Assembly (NCBI RefSeq): GCF_008329645.1
Contig: NZ_CP043474.1
Coordinates: 868,001 to 932,000 of the forward strand
Origin: Mycolicibacterium grossiae
Lineage (GTDB): Bacteria; Actinomycetota; Actinomycetes; Mycobacteriales; Mycobacteriaceae
Direction: 5' to 3'
Length of the DNA stretch: 64,000 bases
Both the position numbers and the translations under genes were made by a program. Positions 17,220 through 24,641 of this stretch are shown one piece after another. Under the pieces are notes generated by a model. That model worked only from the letters and a program-made list of their open reading frames with translations. It was not told the origin of the DNA and did no database searches. Position 1 is the first letter of the stretch; each line of letters opens with the position of its first letter.

Positions 17220-17984
17220 ATGGGCTACGCCGACGACCTGTTCGATCTCACCGACCGCGTCGTCCTGGTCACCGGCGGCAGCCGTGGGTTGGGCCGGGAG
17301 ATGGCCTTCGCCGCGGCCGAGTGTGGCGCGGACGTGGTGATCGCCAGCCGCGACCTCGAGTCCTGCGTCATGACGTCGGAGGAGATCGCCGCGTCGACGG
17401 GCCGCACGGCGTTCCCCTACCAGGTGCACGTCGGGCGCTGGGAGCAGCTCGACGGACTCGTCGACGCCGCCTACGACCGCTTCGGCAAGGTCGACGTCCT
17501 GATCAACAACGCCGGGATGAGTCCCCTCTACGACGGGCTCACCGGCGTCACCGAGAAGCTGTTCGACGCCGTGCTCAACCTGAACCTCAAGGGCCCGTTC
17601 CGGTTGTCATCCCTTCTCGGCGAGCGGATGGTGGCCGACGGTGGCGGGTCGATCATCAACGTCAGCTCGACGGGATCACTGCGGCCAGACCCGCACATGC
17701 TGCCCTATGCCGCCGCGAAGGCCGGCCTGAATGCGCTGACCGAGGGTCTCGCCAAGGCCTACGGCCCGACCGTGCGGGTCAACACGTTGATGGCCGGGCC
17801 GTTCCTCACCGACGTCAGCAAGGCGTGGGGACTGGAGGACGACGAGGTGAACCGCTTCGCGGGCTCGGCGCTTCGACGTCCCGGCCAGCCCAGCGAGATC
17901 GTCGGCGCTGCCTTGTATCTCGCCTCCGACGCGTCGAGCTTCACCACCGGGTCGACCTTGCGGGCCGACGGCGGCATCCCCTAG
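17220..17984 (+). CDS. Short-chain dehydrogenase/reductase
   Basis: This encodes 254 residues. Classical SDR motifs are complete: TGGSRGLG (18-25), NNAG (96-99), the Ser in INVSS and the YxxxK pair Tyr163/Lys167. The end FTTGSTLRADGGIP is typical of FabG-like enzymes. The ATG has GGAGGG five bases upstream. Its stop lies in the palindrome CCCCTAGGGG, which also supplies the stop of the convergent alkylsulfatase gene. The substrate is not known. Confidence 0.85.
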   Translation: MGYADDLFDLTDRVVLVTGGSRGLGREMAFAAAECGADVVIASRDLESCVMTSEEIAASTGRTAFPYQVHVGRWEQLDGLVDAAYDRFGKVDVLINNAGMSPLYDGLTGVTEKLFDAVLNLNLKGPFRLSSLLGERMVADGGGSIINVSSTGSLRPDPHMLPYAAAKAGLNALTEGLAKAYGPTVRVNTLMAGPFLTDVSKAWGLEDDEVNRFAGSALRRPGQPSEIVGAALYLASDASSFTTGSTLRADGGIP

Positions 17985-19885
17985 GGGGTGACGATGTCGA
18001 ACGCCGGGTCGGGCCGGTCGAGCACCGCGACGAGCGATGCGAAGGCCGTGGCGTCGCCGTCGACGTCCGCCCCGGGCGAGGTCTGATCACCCGCGGCCAG
18101 GGCGAGTAGGCGCAGCTTGTTCACCAGGCGCAGCGTCGCGTGCGCGGTCCCGGGATCGGCGGCGGCCTTGCGGTAGATCAGCACGCCGTTGCGCAGCGTG
18201 AGTCGGTAGTTGTCACCCGTGTCGAGGAACGTGACGTCCAGCGCGAGGTCGAGGTCCCAGGCGGCGGGCCCGTTGACGCTGATGGCCAGGACGTCGAACA
18301 TCTGCTCCGGCGAGAGCTGTCCGGCCATCGTCGAGGACGTCGTGGTGGGGGTGCCGAAGTTGCCGTCCCGCAGTTCGGTGGCGCCGGCGAGGTAGAAGTT
18401 GCGCCAGGTGGCGTTCTCCGCACCGTAGGCGAGCTGTTCGAGCGTGTCGGCGTAGAGCCCACGCGCTGCGGCGTGGTCGGCGTCGGTGAACATCGCGTGG
18501 TCGAGCAACGTTGCGGCCCAGCGGAAGTCACCGCCGTCGAAGGCCTCGCGGGCAAGTTCGACCACGCGGTCGAGGCCACCCATGGCGGCGACGTAGCGCG
18601 GGCCGATGGCCTCCGGAGGGTGCGGCCACAACCGGCCCGGGTTGCCGTCGAACCATCCCATGTAGCGCTGGTAGACGGCCTTGACGTTGTGGTTGACCGA
18701 TCCGTAGTACCCGTGCGCGTGCCACGCTGCCTCCAGTGCCGGGGGCAGCGGGAAGTCCTCGGCGATCTCGACGCCGGTGAACCCCTGGTTGAGCTGGCGC
18801 AGCGTCTGGTCGTGCAGGTAGGCGTACAGGTCGCGCTGTAGCGAGACGAACTCGACGATGTCCTCGCGGCCCCACGTCGGCCAGTGGTGCGAGGCGAACA
18901 CGACGTCGGCGCGGTCGGCGAAGGCGTCGATGGCCTCGGTGAGGTAGCCGGCCCAGCCGTGCGGGTCGCGGACCAGAGCGCCGCGCAGCGTCAGCAGGTT
19001 GTGCAGGTTGTGCGTGGCGTTCTCGGCCATGCACAGCGCACGGAACTGCGGGAAGTAGAAGTGCATCTCGGCGGGCGCCTCGGTGCCGGGGGCCATCTGA
19101 AACTCGATCTCGACGCCATCGATGGTGTGCGTCTCGCCGGTCGAGCGAATGTCGATGGTGGGGACGATGATCGCCACCTCGCCGGTGGACGGCGTCTGAC
19201 CGAGCCCGCAGCCGACCTGTCCCTGAGGTCCCCGCGCGAGCACGGTGCCGTACATGTACCCCGCCCTGCGCGTCATCGCCGTGCCCGCGTAGACGTTCTC
19301 CTGCACGGCGTGAGCGGTGAAGCCCTCGGGTGCCAGGACGGCAACCGCGCCGGCGTCGACGTCGGCCTGCGTGGTTACCCCGAGCACGCCGCCGAAGTGG
19401 TCGACGTGGCTGTGGGTGTAGATCACCGCCACGACCGGCCGGTCGCCGCGATGCTCGCGGTACAGACCCAGTGCCGCGGCCGCGGTCTCGGTGCAGACCA
19501 GCGGATCGATGACGATGACCCCGGTGTCCCCCTCCACGAACGTGACGTTGGAGAGGTCGAGGCCGCGTACCTGGTAGATGCCCGCTGCATCGTCTCCCGT
19601 CGCTCCGCTCGCCCTGGTCACCTCGTAGAGACCCTGCTTGGCGCACAACTGGGACTGTCGCCACAGGCTGGGATGCACGGATTCCGGCGGTTCCCCGGCG
19701 AGGAAGTCGTAGACGTCGTTGTTCCACACCACCCGGCCATCGGCCGCGGTGACCACGCAGGGCTCGAGTGCCGCGATGAAGCCACGGTCGGCGGCCGCGA
19801 GGTCGCGGGTGTCGTCGAAGGGAAGCCGGCCGAGGTGGTCGGCGTGGGCGGCGGTGATGGTGGCGGTCGGGGGCTTCTGCTCCAT
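17981..19885 (-). CDS. Linear primary alkylsulfatase (SdsA1/BDS1 type)
   Basis: This encodes 634 residues. The N-terminal metallo-beta-lactamase domain has THSHVDHFGG (His158, His160, Asp162, His163) and a later AENATHNLHNLLTLRGA region that supplies further zinc ligands. A helical dimer domain follows (MGWFDGNPGRLWPHPP), then a C-terminal SCP2-like domain (LDVTFLDTGDNYRLTLRNGVLIYR). Enzymes of this family release the alcohol from alkyl sulfates such as dodecyl sulfate. No signal peptide is seen from the chosen ATG. It corresponds to Rv3762c. The 13E12/HNH gene diverges from it. Confidence 0.88.
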   Translation of the reverse strand: MEQKPPTATITAAHADHLGRLPFDDTRDLAAADRGFIAALEPCVVTAADGRVVWNNDVYDFLAGEPPESVHPSLWRQSQLCAKQGLYEVTRASGATGDDAAGIYQVRGLDLSNVTFVEGDTGVIVIDPLVCTETAAAALGLYREHRGDRPVVAVIYTHSHVDHFGGVLGVTTQADVDAGAVAVLAPEGFTAHAVQENVYAGTAMTRRAGYMYGTVLARGPQGQVGCGLGQTPSTGEVAIIVPTIDIRSTGETHTIDGVEIEFQMAPGTEAPAEMHFYFPQFRALCMAENATHNLHNLLTLRGALVRDPHGWAGYLTEAIDAFADRADVVFASHHWPTWGREDIVEFVSLQRDLYAYLHDQTLRQLNQGFTGVEIAEDFPLPPALEAAWHAHGYYGSVNHNVKAVYQRYMGWFDGNPGRLWPHPPEAIGPRYVAAMGGLDRVVELAREAFDGGDFRWAATLLDHAMFTDADHAAARGLYADTLEQLAYGAENATWRNFYLAGATELRDGNFGTPTTTSSTMAGQLSPEQMFDVLAISVNGPAAWDLDLALDVTFLDTGDNYRLTLRNGVLIYRKAAADPGTAHATLRLVNKLRLLALAAGDQTSPGADVDGDATAFASLVAVLDRPDPAFDIVTP

Positions 19886-19962
19886 GCCGACGAGGCTGCC
19901 ACCGTCGCGGCCGGCGGGGGCGGTTATCGCGCTTGATTGCGGTGTCGTACCCCCCGCGTAGC

Positions 19963-19980
19963 ATCGAACACATGTTCGAT
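19963..19980 (+). promoter_or_regulatory. SOS (LexA) box over the start codon of the first 13E12/HNH gene
   Basis: ATCGAACACATGTTCGAT contains the mycobacterial LexA consensus TCGAAC-N4-GTTCGA with both half-sites perfect. The ATG of the gene (19972) is inside the spacer. Bound LexA would block transcription start or early elongation; release after DNA damage is the expected behaviour. Confidence 0.8.
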
Positions 19981-21252
19981 TCATTGGCGCCGATGCCGAC
20001 CGATGCCGACGAGGCCGCGCTGGCCGAACGGGTGGCGGCCCTGGAACGGCTGAAGTCGGCGGCGGCCGCCGAGCAGGCGCGCGTGACGGCACTGTGGGAC
20101 GAACGGCGCCGCCGCGCCGAGGCGGAACTCGGCCTGCCCGCCGCACGACGCGGGCGCGGCTTGGCCGCGGAAGTTGCCCTCGCGCGCCGGGATTCGCCGA
20201 ACCGCGGTGGCAGGCACCTGGGCTTCGCGCGGGCGCTCGTCCACGAGATGCCCCACACGTACGCCGCACTGCGCAGCGGCGTGCTCAGCGAGTGGCGCGC
20301 GACGCTCATCGTGCGCGAGTCGGCGTGCCTAGACCTCGAGGACCGGCGCGCTCTCGACGCCGAGATGTGCGGTCGGCCCGCGGATCTCGAGGGCCTCGGC
20401 GATGCGCGCATCGCGGCGCGGGCGAAGGAGATCGCCTACCGCCTCGACCCGCGGGCCGTCGTCGACCGCGCCGTGCGCGCCGAGCAGGACCGCACAGTGA
20501 CGATTCGCCCCGCTCCCGATGCCATGACCTACGTGACCGCGCTGCTGCCCATGCCGCAGGGGGTGTCGGTGTACGCGGCGCTGACGAAGGCCGCCGACGC
20601 CCGCGCCGACGGCCGCGGCCGCGGGCAGACCATGGCGGACACGCTCGTCGAGCGCGTCACCGGACGCGCGGCCGACGTCCCGGTACCGGTGGCGGTCAAC
20701 GTGGTGCTCAGTGACCGGTCCCTGCTCGACGGCGCCGACGAACCGGCGCGAGTGACCGGGTACGGACCGATGCCGGCCGGTCTGGCGCGCCGGCTGATCC
20801 GCCGCGCCCTCGACGACGAGCGGTCGCGCGCGACGCTGCGCCGGCTCTACGCCGAGCCGCGCAGTGGTGCGCTGGTGGCGATGGAGTCCAGGTCTCGGTT
20901 GTTCCCCAAGGCGCTGGGCCGCTTCCTCGAGGTGCGCGACGACACGTGCCGAACACCGTTCTGTGACGCGCCGATCCGGCACCGCGATCACGCGACGCCG
21001 GTCCGTCGCGGTGGCGCCACGTCGGCTACCAACGGGATCGGGCTGTGCGAGGCGTGCAACTACGCCAAGGAGGCCCCCGGGTGGGTGACCGACGCCGGCC
21101 ACGACGGCCACGGGCGGCACGTCGTGCACGTCACGACGCCCACCGGGATGCGTCGCCGGTCGGTGGCGCCACCGCTACCCGGCTGCGACCGGCTCGACTG
21201 GAGCGAGGTCGAACTGCGGATCGGCGTGGACGTCACCGGGCACGCGGCCTGA
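19972..21252 (+). CDS. 13E12 repeat family (DUF222) protein with HNH nuclease domain
   Basis: This encodes 426 residues. The DUF222 region (about 20-300) is helical and Arg/Ala-rich (GFARALVHEMPHTYAALRSGVLSEWRA). The C-terminal HNH region has CRTPFCDAPIRHRDHATPVRRGGATSATNGIGLCEACNYAKEAPGW: Cys pair, the His-Asp-His-like RHRDH, Asn and CxxC. The start ATG lies in a perfect LexA box. These genes are multicopy in mycobacteria; their function is unproven, and nuclease activity linked to DNA damage or mobility is inferred. A second, diverged member lies at 42374-43783. Confidence 0.85.
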   Translation: MFDSLAPMPTDADEAALAERVAALERLKSAAAAEQARVTALWDERRRRAEAELGLPAARRGRGLAAEVALARRDSPNRGGRHLGFARALVHEMPHTYAALRSGVLSEWRATLIVRESACLDLEDRRALDAEMCGRPADLEGLGDARIAARAKEIAYRLDPRAVVDRAVRAEQDRTVTIRPAPDAMTYVTALLPMPQGVSVYAALTKAADARADGRGRGQTMADTLVERVTGRAADVPVPVAVNVVLSDRSLLDGADEPARVTGYGPMPAGLARRLIRRALDDERSRATLRRLYAEPRSGALVAMESRSRLFPKALGRFLEVRDDTCRTPFCDAPIRHRDHATPVRRGGATSATNGIGLCEACNYAKEAPGWVTDAGHDGHGRHVVHVTTPTGMRRRSVAPPLPGCDRLDWSEVELRIGVDVTGHAA

Positions 21253-21282
21253 TCTCGGAGGCCTGATCCATGTGGCCTGATC

Positions 21283-21783
21283 TCAGAGGCGGTGCAACTC
21301 GACGTCGCTGAGCACCCCGTCGGACACGGTGGCGGTCATGTAGGTGCAGTGCGGCTGGCGGCGGCGGTCGGTGGGCGACCCGGGGTTCAGCAGGCGCAGA
21401 CCGGTGTCGGCGGTGGTGTCCCACGGGATGTGGCTGTGCCCGAAGACGAGCACGTCGGTGTCCGGGTAGAGCCGCGCCATGCGCGCGTCCCGGCCGCCCG
21501 ACGCACCCGTCTCGTGGACGACCGTCATCCGCACGCCCTCGAGCGTCACGTCGGCCCGCTCGGGCAGCCGGCGCCGCAGTTCCTCACCGTCGTTGTTGCC
21601 CCAGCAGGCGACGAGCCGCCGCGACCGGCGTTCGAGGTCGTCGAGCAGTCCGGGTTCCACCCAGTCGCCGGCGTGCACCACCACGTCCGCCCGCGCCACC
21701 TCGTCCCACACTCGAGCCGGCAGGTCGCGCGCCCGCTTGGGCACGTGGGTGTCGGCGATCAGCAGGAGGCGCATCGGATGCAC
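21283..21783 (-). CDS. YfcE/MJ0936-type metallophosphoesterase
   Basis: This encodes 166 residues (157 from the second Met at 21774). The calcineurin-like motifs are in order: IADTH, HAGDW, WGNND, VHETG, FGHSH and NPGS. Such enzymes hydrolyse phosphodiesters with two metals, often Mn or Ni, in the cytoplasm. It is convergent with the 13E12 gene (30-base gap) and divergent from the GGDEF-EAL gene. The physiological substrate is not readable. Confidence 0.85.
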   Translation of the reverse strand: MHPMRLLLIADTHVPKRARDLPARVWDEVARADVVVHAGDWVEPGLLDDLERRSRRLVACWGNNDGEELRRRLPERADVTLEGVRMTVVHETGASGGRDARMARLYPDTDVLVFGHSHIPWDTTADTGLRLLNPGSPTDRRRQPHCTYMTATVSDGVLSDVELHRL

Positions 21784-21922
21784 CGTAGCAAGGCCGCTTT
21801 CGGGTGTTCCTCGATGCCCAATAGTTGCTGGTTCAACGACCCGTCACGGGGTACGCCGAGGCAGCCCTTTCTTGACATCCTCTGCCAAATATCGAACGAT
21901 GGCCGAGAACTGGGAGTTTGAC

Positions 21923-24265
21923 GTGCTCACAATGAAGGTCAGGCTGCTCATAGGTGCAGCTGCGCTCGCGCTGGTGGCGTTTGCCACGGTACTCGCCGCC
22001 GGGCGGGGCGGTCCGGACGTGGTCCGTGTCGTCGGCGATCTCGGGTCACCACTGTTCAGTGCCTTCGCGTGTGCCTCGGCGGCGTGGGCGGCCCACCGAA
22101 CCCGCGGACGCCGTCGCCGCGCCTGGTCGCTCCTGGCGGTCGGGCTGGCCGGCTGGGTCGTCGGTGACCTGATCTGGGCGTACTACTCACTGGCCAAGGA
22201 CTCAGCACCGGTGGCGCCGTCGTTCGCCGACGCCGCATACCTGATCCTTCCGGTCACGGTGCTGGCCGCACTGCTCGTCACCGCGTCCGCGCGCCGCCTC
22301 ACCGGTCTGCGGCCCGTGCTGGACGGCGTCATCATCACCTCGGCGATCTTCCTCGTCTCGTGGGTTCTCGTCCTGCGCGACGTCTTCGCCAGCAGTCGGC
22401 AAGATCTCGCGACGCTCGTCGTGGCGCTGGCGTACCCGATCTCCGACGTGCTGGTCGTGTCGATCTGCGCACTGGTGCTCACCACGGCGCTGCCGAGCCA
22501 GCGTCCCGTCCTCGGTTTCGTGACCGCCGGCCTCACCACGATGGCGGTCACCGACAGCGCGCTCGTGCAGTACAGCGCAACGGGCAAGACCGCGGACGAC
22601 GTCCTGGTGATCGGCTGGGCTCTGGGGCTGGTCCTGCTGAGCGTCGGGGCGCTGCTCGGCGCGTACACCCCGCGCTACGAGACCGTTCCGCACGAGGAGC
22701 CGTCGCGGCTGGCCTCCTGGCTTCCCTTCGTCCCGCTCTCGATCGCCGTCGTTGCCGGGCTGACCGACCTCTGGTCCTCGTCGGCCGCGCGACCCATCCT
22801 CATCTCGGGTGGGATCCTGGTGATCGCGGCGATCCTGCGCCAGATGGCGTTCGTGGCGGACAATCGGCAGCTGCTGCGCACCGTCGCGGACCAGGCGCTG
22901 CGGGATCCGCTGACGGGGCTGGCCAATCGCCTGCTCTTCGCCGATCGGCTCAAGCACGCCATGCAGATGCGCGGCCGTGACGGGCGGCGGGTCGCCGTGC
23001 TGTCGCTGGACCTCGACGAGTTCAAGCTCGTCAACGACCATCTCGGCCATCCGAGCGGCGACGCCATGCTGCGCGCCGTCGCGGAACGGCTCATCAGCGT
23101 CGTCCCCACCGGCGACACCATCGCACGGTTCGGCGGCGACGAGTTCGCCGTGCTCATGGAGGACGGGCCCGAGCCGCCGGACGACATCGCCCAGCGCGTC
23201 GTGGAGGTCTTCGACAAGCCGTTCTTCCTCGACGGCGAGGAGATCTACATGCATCCCAGCGTGGGACTCGCCGTGACGCCGCCGCTCGACGGCGCGGACC
23301 TCACCGCCGACGAACTGCTCCGCCGCGCGGACGTCGCGATGTACGCGGCCAAGCGCACCGGCGTCGGCGGCGTGCAGACCTTCACCGCGGACATGCGCCA
23401 CGTCGACCGTGCCGAGCTGCGCACCAACTGGCAATCCGCCGGGAAGCGACGGAAGCAGCCCGTCGCCGGCATCCAGCTCCTCGGTCAGCTGCGCCGGGCC
23501 ATCGATGACGACGAGCTGGACCTGGTGTACCAGCCGAAGATCAGCCTCTCGACGGGGTCGACCGTCGGCGTGGAGGCACTGGTGCGCTGGCCGCATCCCG
23601 AGCACGGCGTGCTGACGCCCAACCAGTTCCTGCCGCTGGTGCGCAAGAACGGGCTGATGGGCGCCGTGACCGACGTCGTGCTGAAGCGCGCCGTCCGCGA
23701 CGCCGCCACCTGGTTCGCGGCCCCCAGCTGCGACGTGCCGGTGGCCATCAACCTCTTCGCGCCCTCGCTGAACGATCTCGATCTGCCCGACCACATCGCC
23801 GCCGCCCTCGCCGCGGCGGAACTCCCGGCGGCCGCGCTTTCGGTCGAGATCACCGAGCACCTGCTCCTGGCCAATATCCGGCGCGCCGGCAACGTCATCA
23901 AGCGGTTGCGCGACAACGGCATTCGCATCGCCATCGACGACTTCGGGAGCGGCTACGCCACGATGAGCTACCTACGGGAACTGCCCATCGACGAACTCAA
24001 ACTCGACCGGCAGTTCATCGCGCCGGTCCTGCACAGCGACCGCGCGGCAGCGATCGTCCGGTCCGTGATCGACCTGGCGCACGCGCTGGGCGTGGCGTGC
24101 GTCGCCGAAGGCGTCGAGGACCGCGCCACCGCCGACCGGCTGCGCGACTACGGCTGCGACGTCGCGCAGGGTCACTACTTCGCCAAGCCCATGCACGCGA
24201 CGGCGCTGCGGGAGCAGTGTCAGCTGGGGGCCAGCAGCTCGGCCATCTTTCCCATCACCAGCTGA
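21923..24265 (+). CDS. Membrane GGDEF-EAL cyclic-di-GMP enzyme
   Basis: This encodes 780 residues from GTG 21923, chosen for GGGAG about eight bases upstream; ATG 21899 and ATG 21932 are alternatives. Residues 1-310 form about ten membrane helices with no recognised sensor domain. The GGDEF domain has an intact RFGGDEF (404-408). The EAL domain has EAL at 551-553 plus EITEH, IDDFGSGY, LKLDR and EGVE, so both synthesis and breakdown of cyclic-di-GMP are plausible. The RxxD inhibitory site five residues before GGDEF is absent. A TTGACA at 21872-21877 could be a -35 element. Its end overlaps the convergent SnoaL-like gene by 46 bases. Confidence 0.88.
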   Translation: MLTMKVRLLIGAAALALVAFATVLAAGRGGPDVVRVVGDLGSPLFSAFACASAAWAAHRTRGRRRRAWSLLAVGLAGWVVGDLIWAYYSLAKDSAPVAPSFADAAYLILPVTVLAALLVTASARRLTGLRPVLDGVIITSAIFLVSWVLVLRDVFASSRQDLATLVVALAYPISDVLVVSICALVLTTALPSQRPVLGFVTAGLTTMAVTDSALVQYSATGKTADDVLVIGWALGLVLLSVGALLGAYTPRYETVPHEEPSRLASWLPFVPLSIAVVAGLTDLWSSSAARPILISGGILVIAAILRQMAFVADNRQLLRTVADQALRDPLTGLANRLLFADRLKHAMQMRGRDGRRVAVLSLDLDEFKLVNDHLGHPSGDAMLRAVAERLISVVPTGDTIARFGGDEFAVLMEDGPEPPDDIAQRVVEVFDKPFFLDGEEIYMHPSVGLAVTPPLDGADLTADELLRRADVAMYAAKRTGVGGVQTFTADMRHVDRAELRTNWQSAGKRRKQPVAGIQLLGQLRRAIDDDELDLVYQPKISLSTGSTVGVEALVRWPHPEHGVLTPNQFLPLVRKNGLMGAVTDVVLKRAVRDAATWFAAPSCDVPVAINLFAPSLNDLDLPDHIAAALAAAELPAAALSVEITEHLLLANIRRAGNVIKRLRDNGIRIAIDDFGSGYATMSYLRELPIDELKLDRQFIAPVLHSDRAAAIVRSVIDLAHALGVACVAEGVEDRATADRLRDYGCDVAQGHYFAKPMHATALREQCQLGASSSAIFPITS

Positions 24266-24609
24266 AGGCCCTTGAACGGGCGGAGCATGACCTTGAACTC
24301 GATGATTTCGTCGTCGTCGTTCCACTGGATCATGTCGACGCCGTTGACGTACGTGCCGTCGACGGTCGCCGCGAACTCGAGCACCGCCGACCGCTCCCCG
24401 ATCCACTGTTTCTCGTAGTGGAAGTCGGTGTCGCCGAACAGCTTCGCGGCCGCCCTCAGGTACATGGCGGTCTTCTCCCGGCCCTTCTGCGGCGAGAAGA
24501 TCGCGGGCGAGTAGAACACCGCGTCCTCGGCGAGCAGGTCGATGAGAACGTCGGGGTCGTGACCGCCGTCGATGAAGGCGTGCCAGCGGTCGATCACGGA
24601 GGAGGTCAT
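24220..24609 (-). CDS. SnoaL-like / NTF2-fold protein
   Basis: This encodes 129 residues from ATG 24609, preceded by GAGGA; a GTG two codons earlier is possible. The sequence WHAFIDGGHDPDVLIDLLAEDAVFYSPAIFSPQKGREKTAMYLRAA followed by GVDMIQWNDDDEIIEFKVMLRPFKGLQLV is typical of the SnoaL-like polyketide-cyclase/NTF2 cone fold. Members bind or convert small hydrophobic ligands; the ligand here is unknown. It overlaps the end of the GGDEF-EAL gene on the other strand and follows 33 bases after the large Ser-rich gene start region downstream side. Confidence 0.78.
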   Translation of the reverse strand: MTSSVIDRWHAFIDGGHDPDVLIDLLAEDAVFYSPAIFSPQKGREKTAMYLRAAAKLFGDTDFHYEKQWIGERSAVLEFAATVDGTYVNGVDMIQWNDDDEIIEFKVMLRPFKGLQLVMGKMAELLAPS

Positions 24610-24641
24610 GCACACATCCTCGCAACCGCGAGGCGCGCCGC

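Noticed and set aside
21891..21901. ATCGAAC just before the GGDEF-EAL gene, considered as a LexA box
   Set aside because: Only one half-site is present; GTTCGA is absent at the required spacing.
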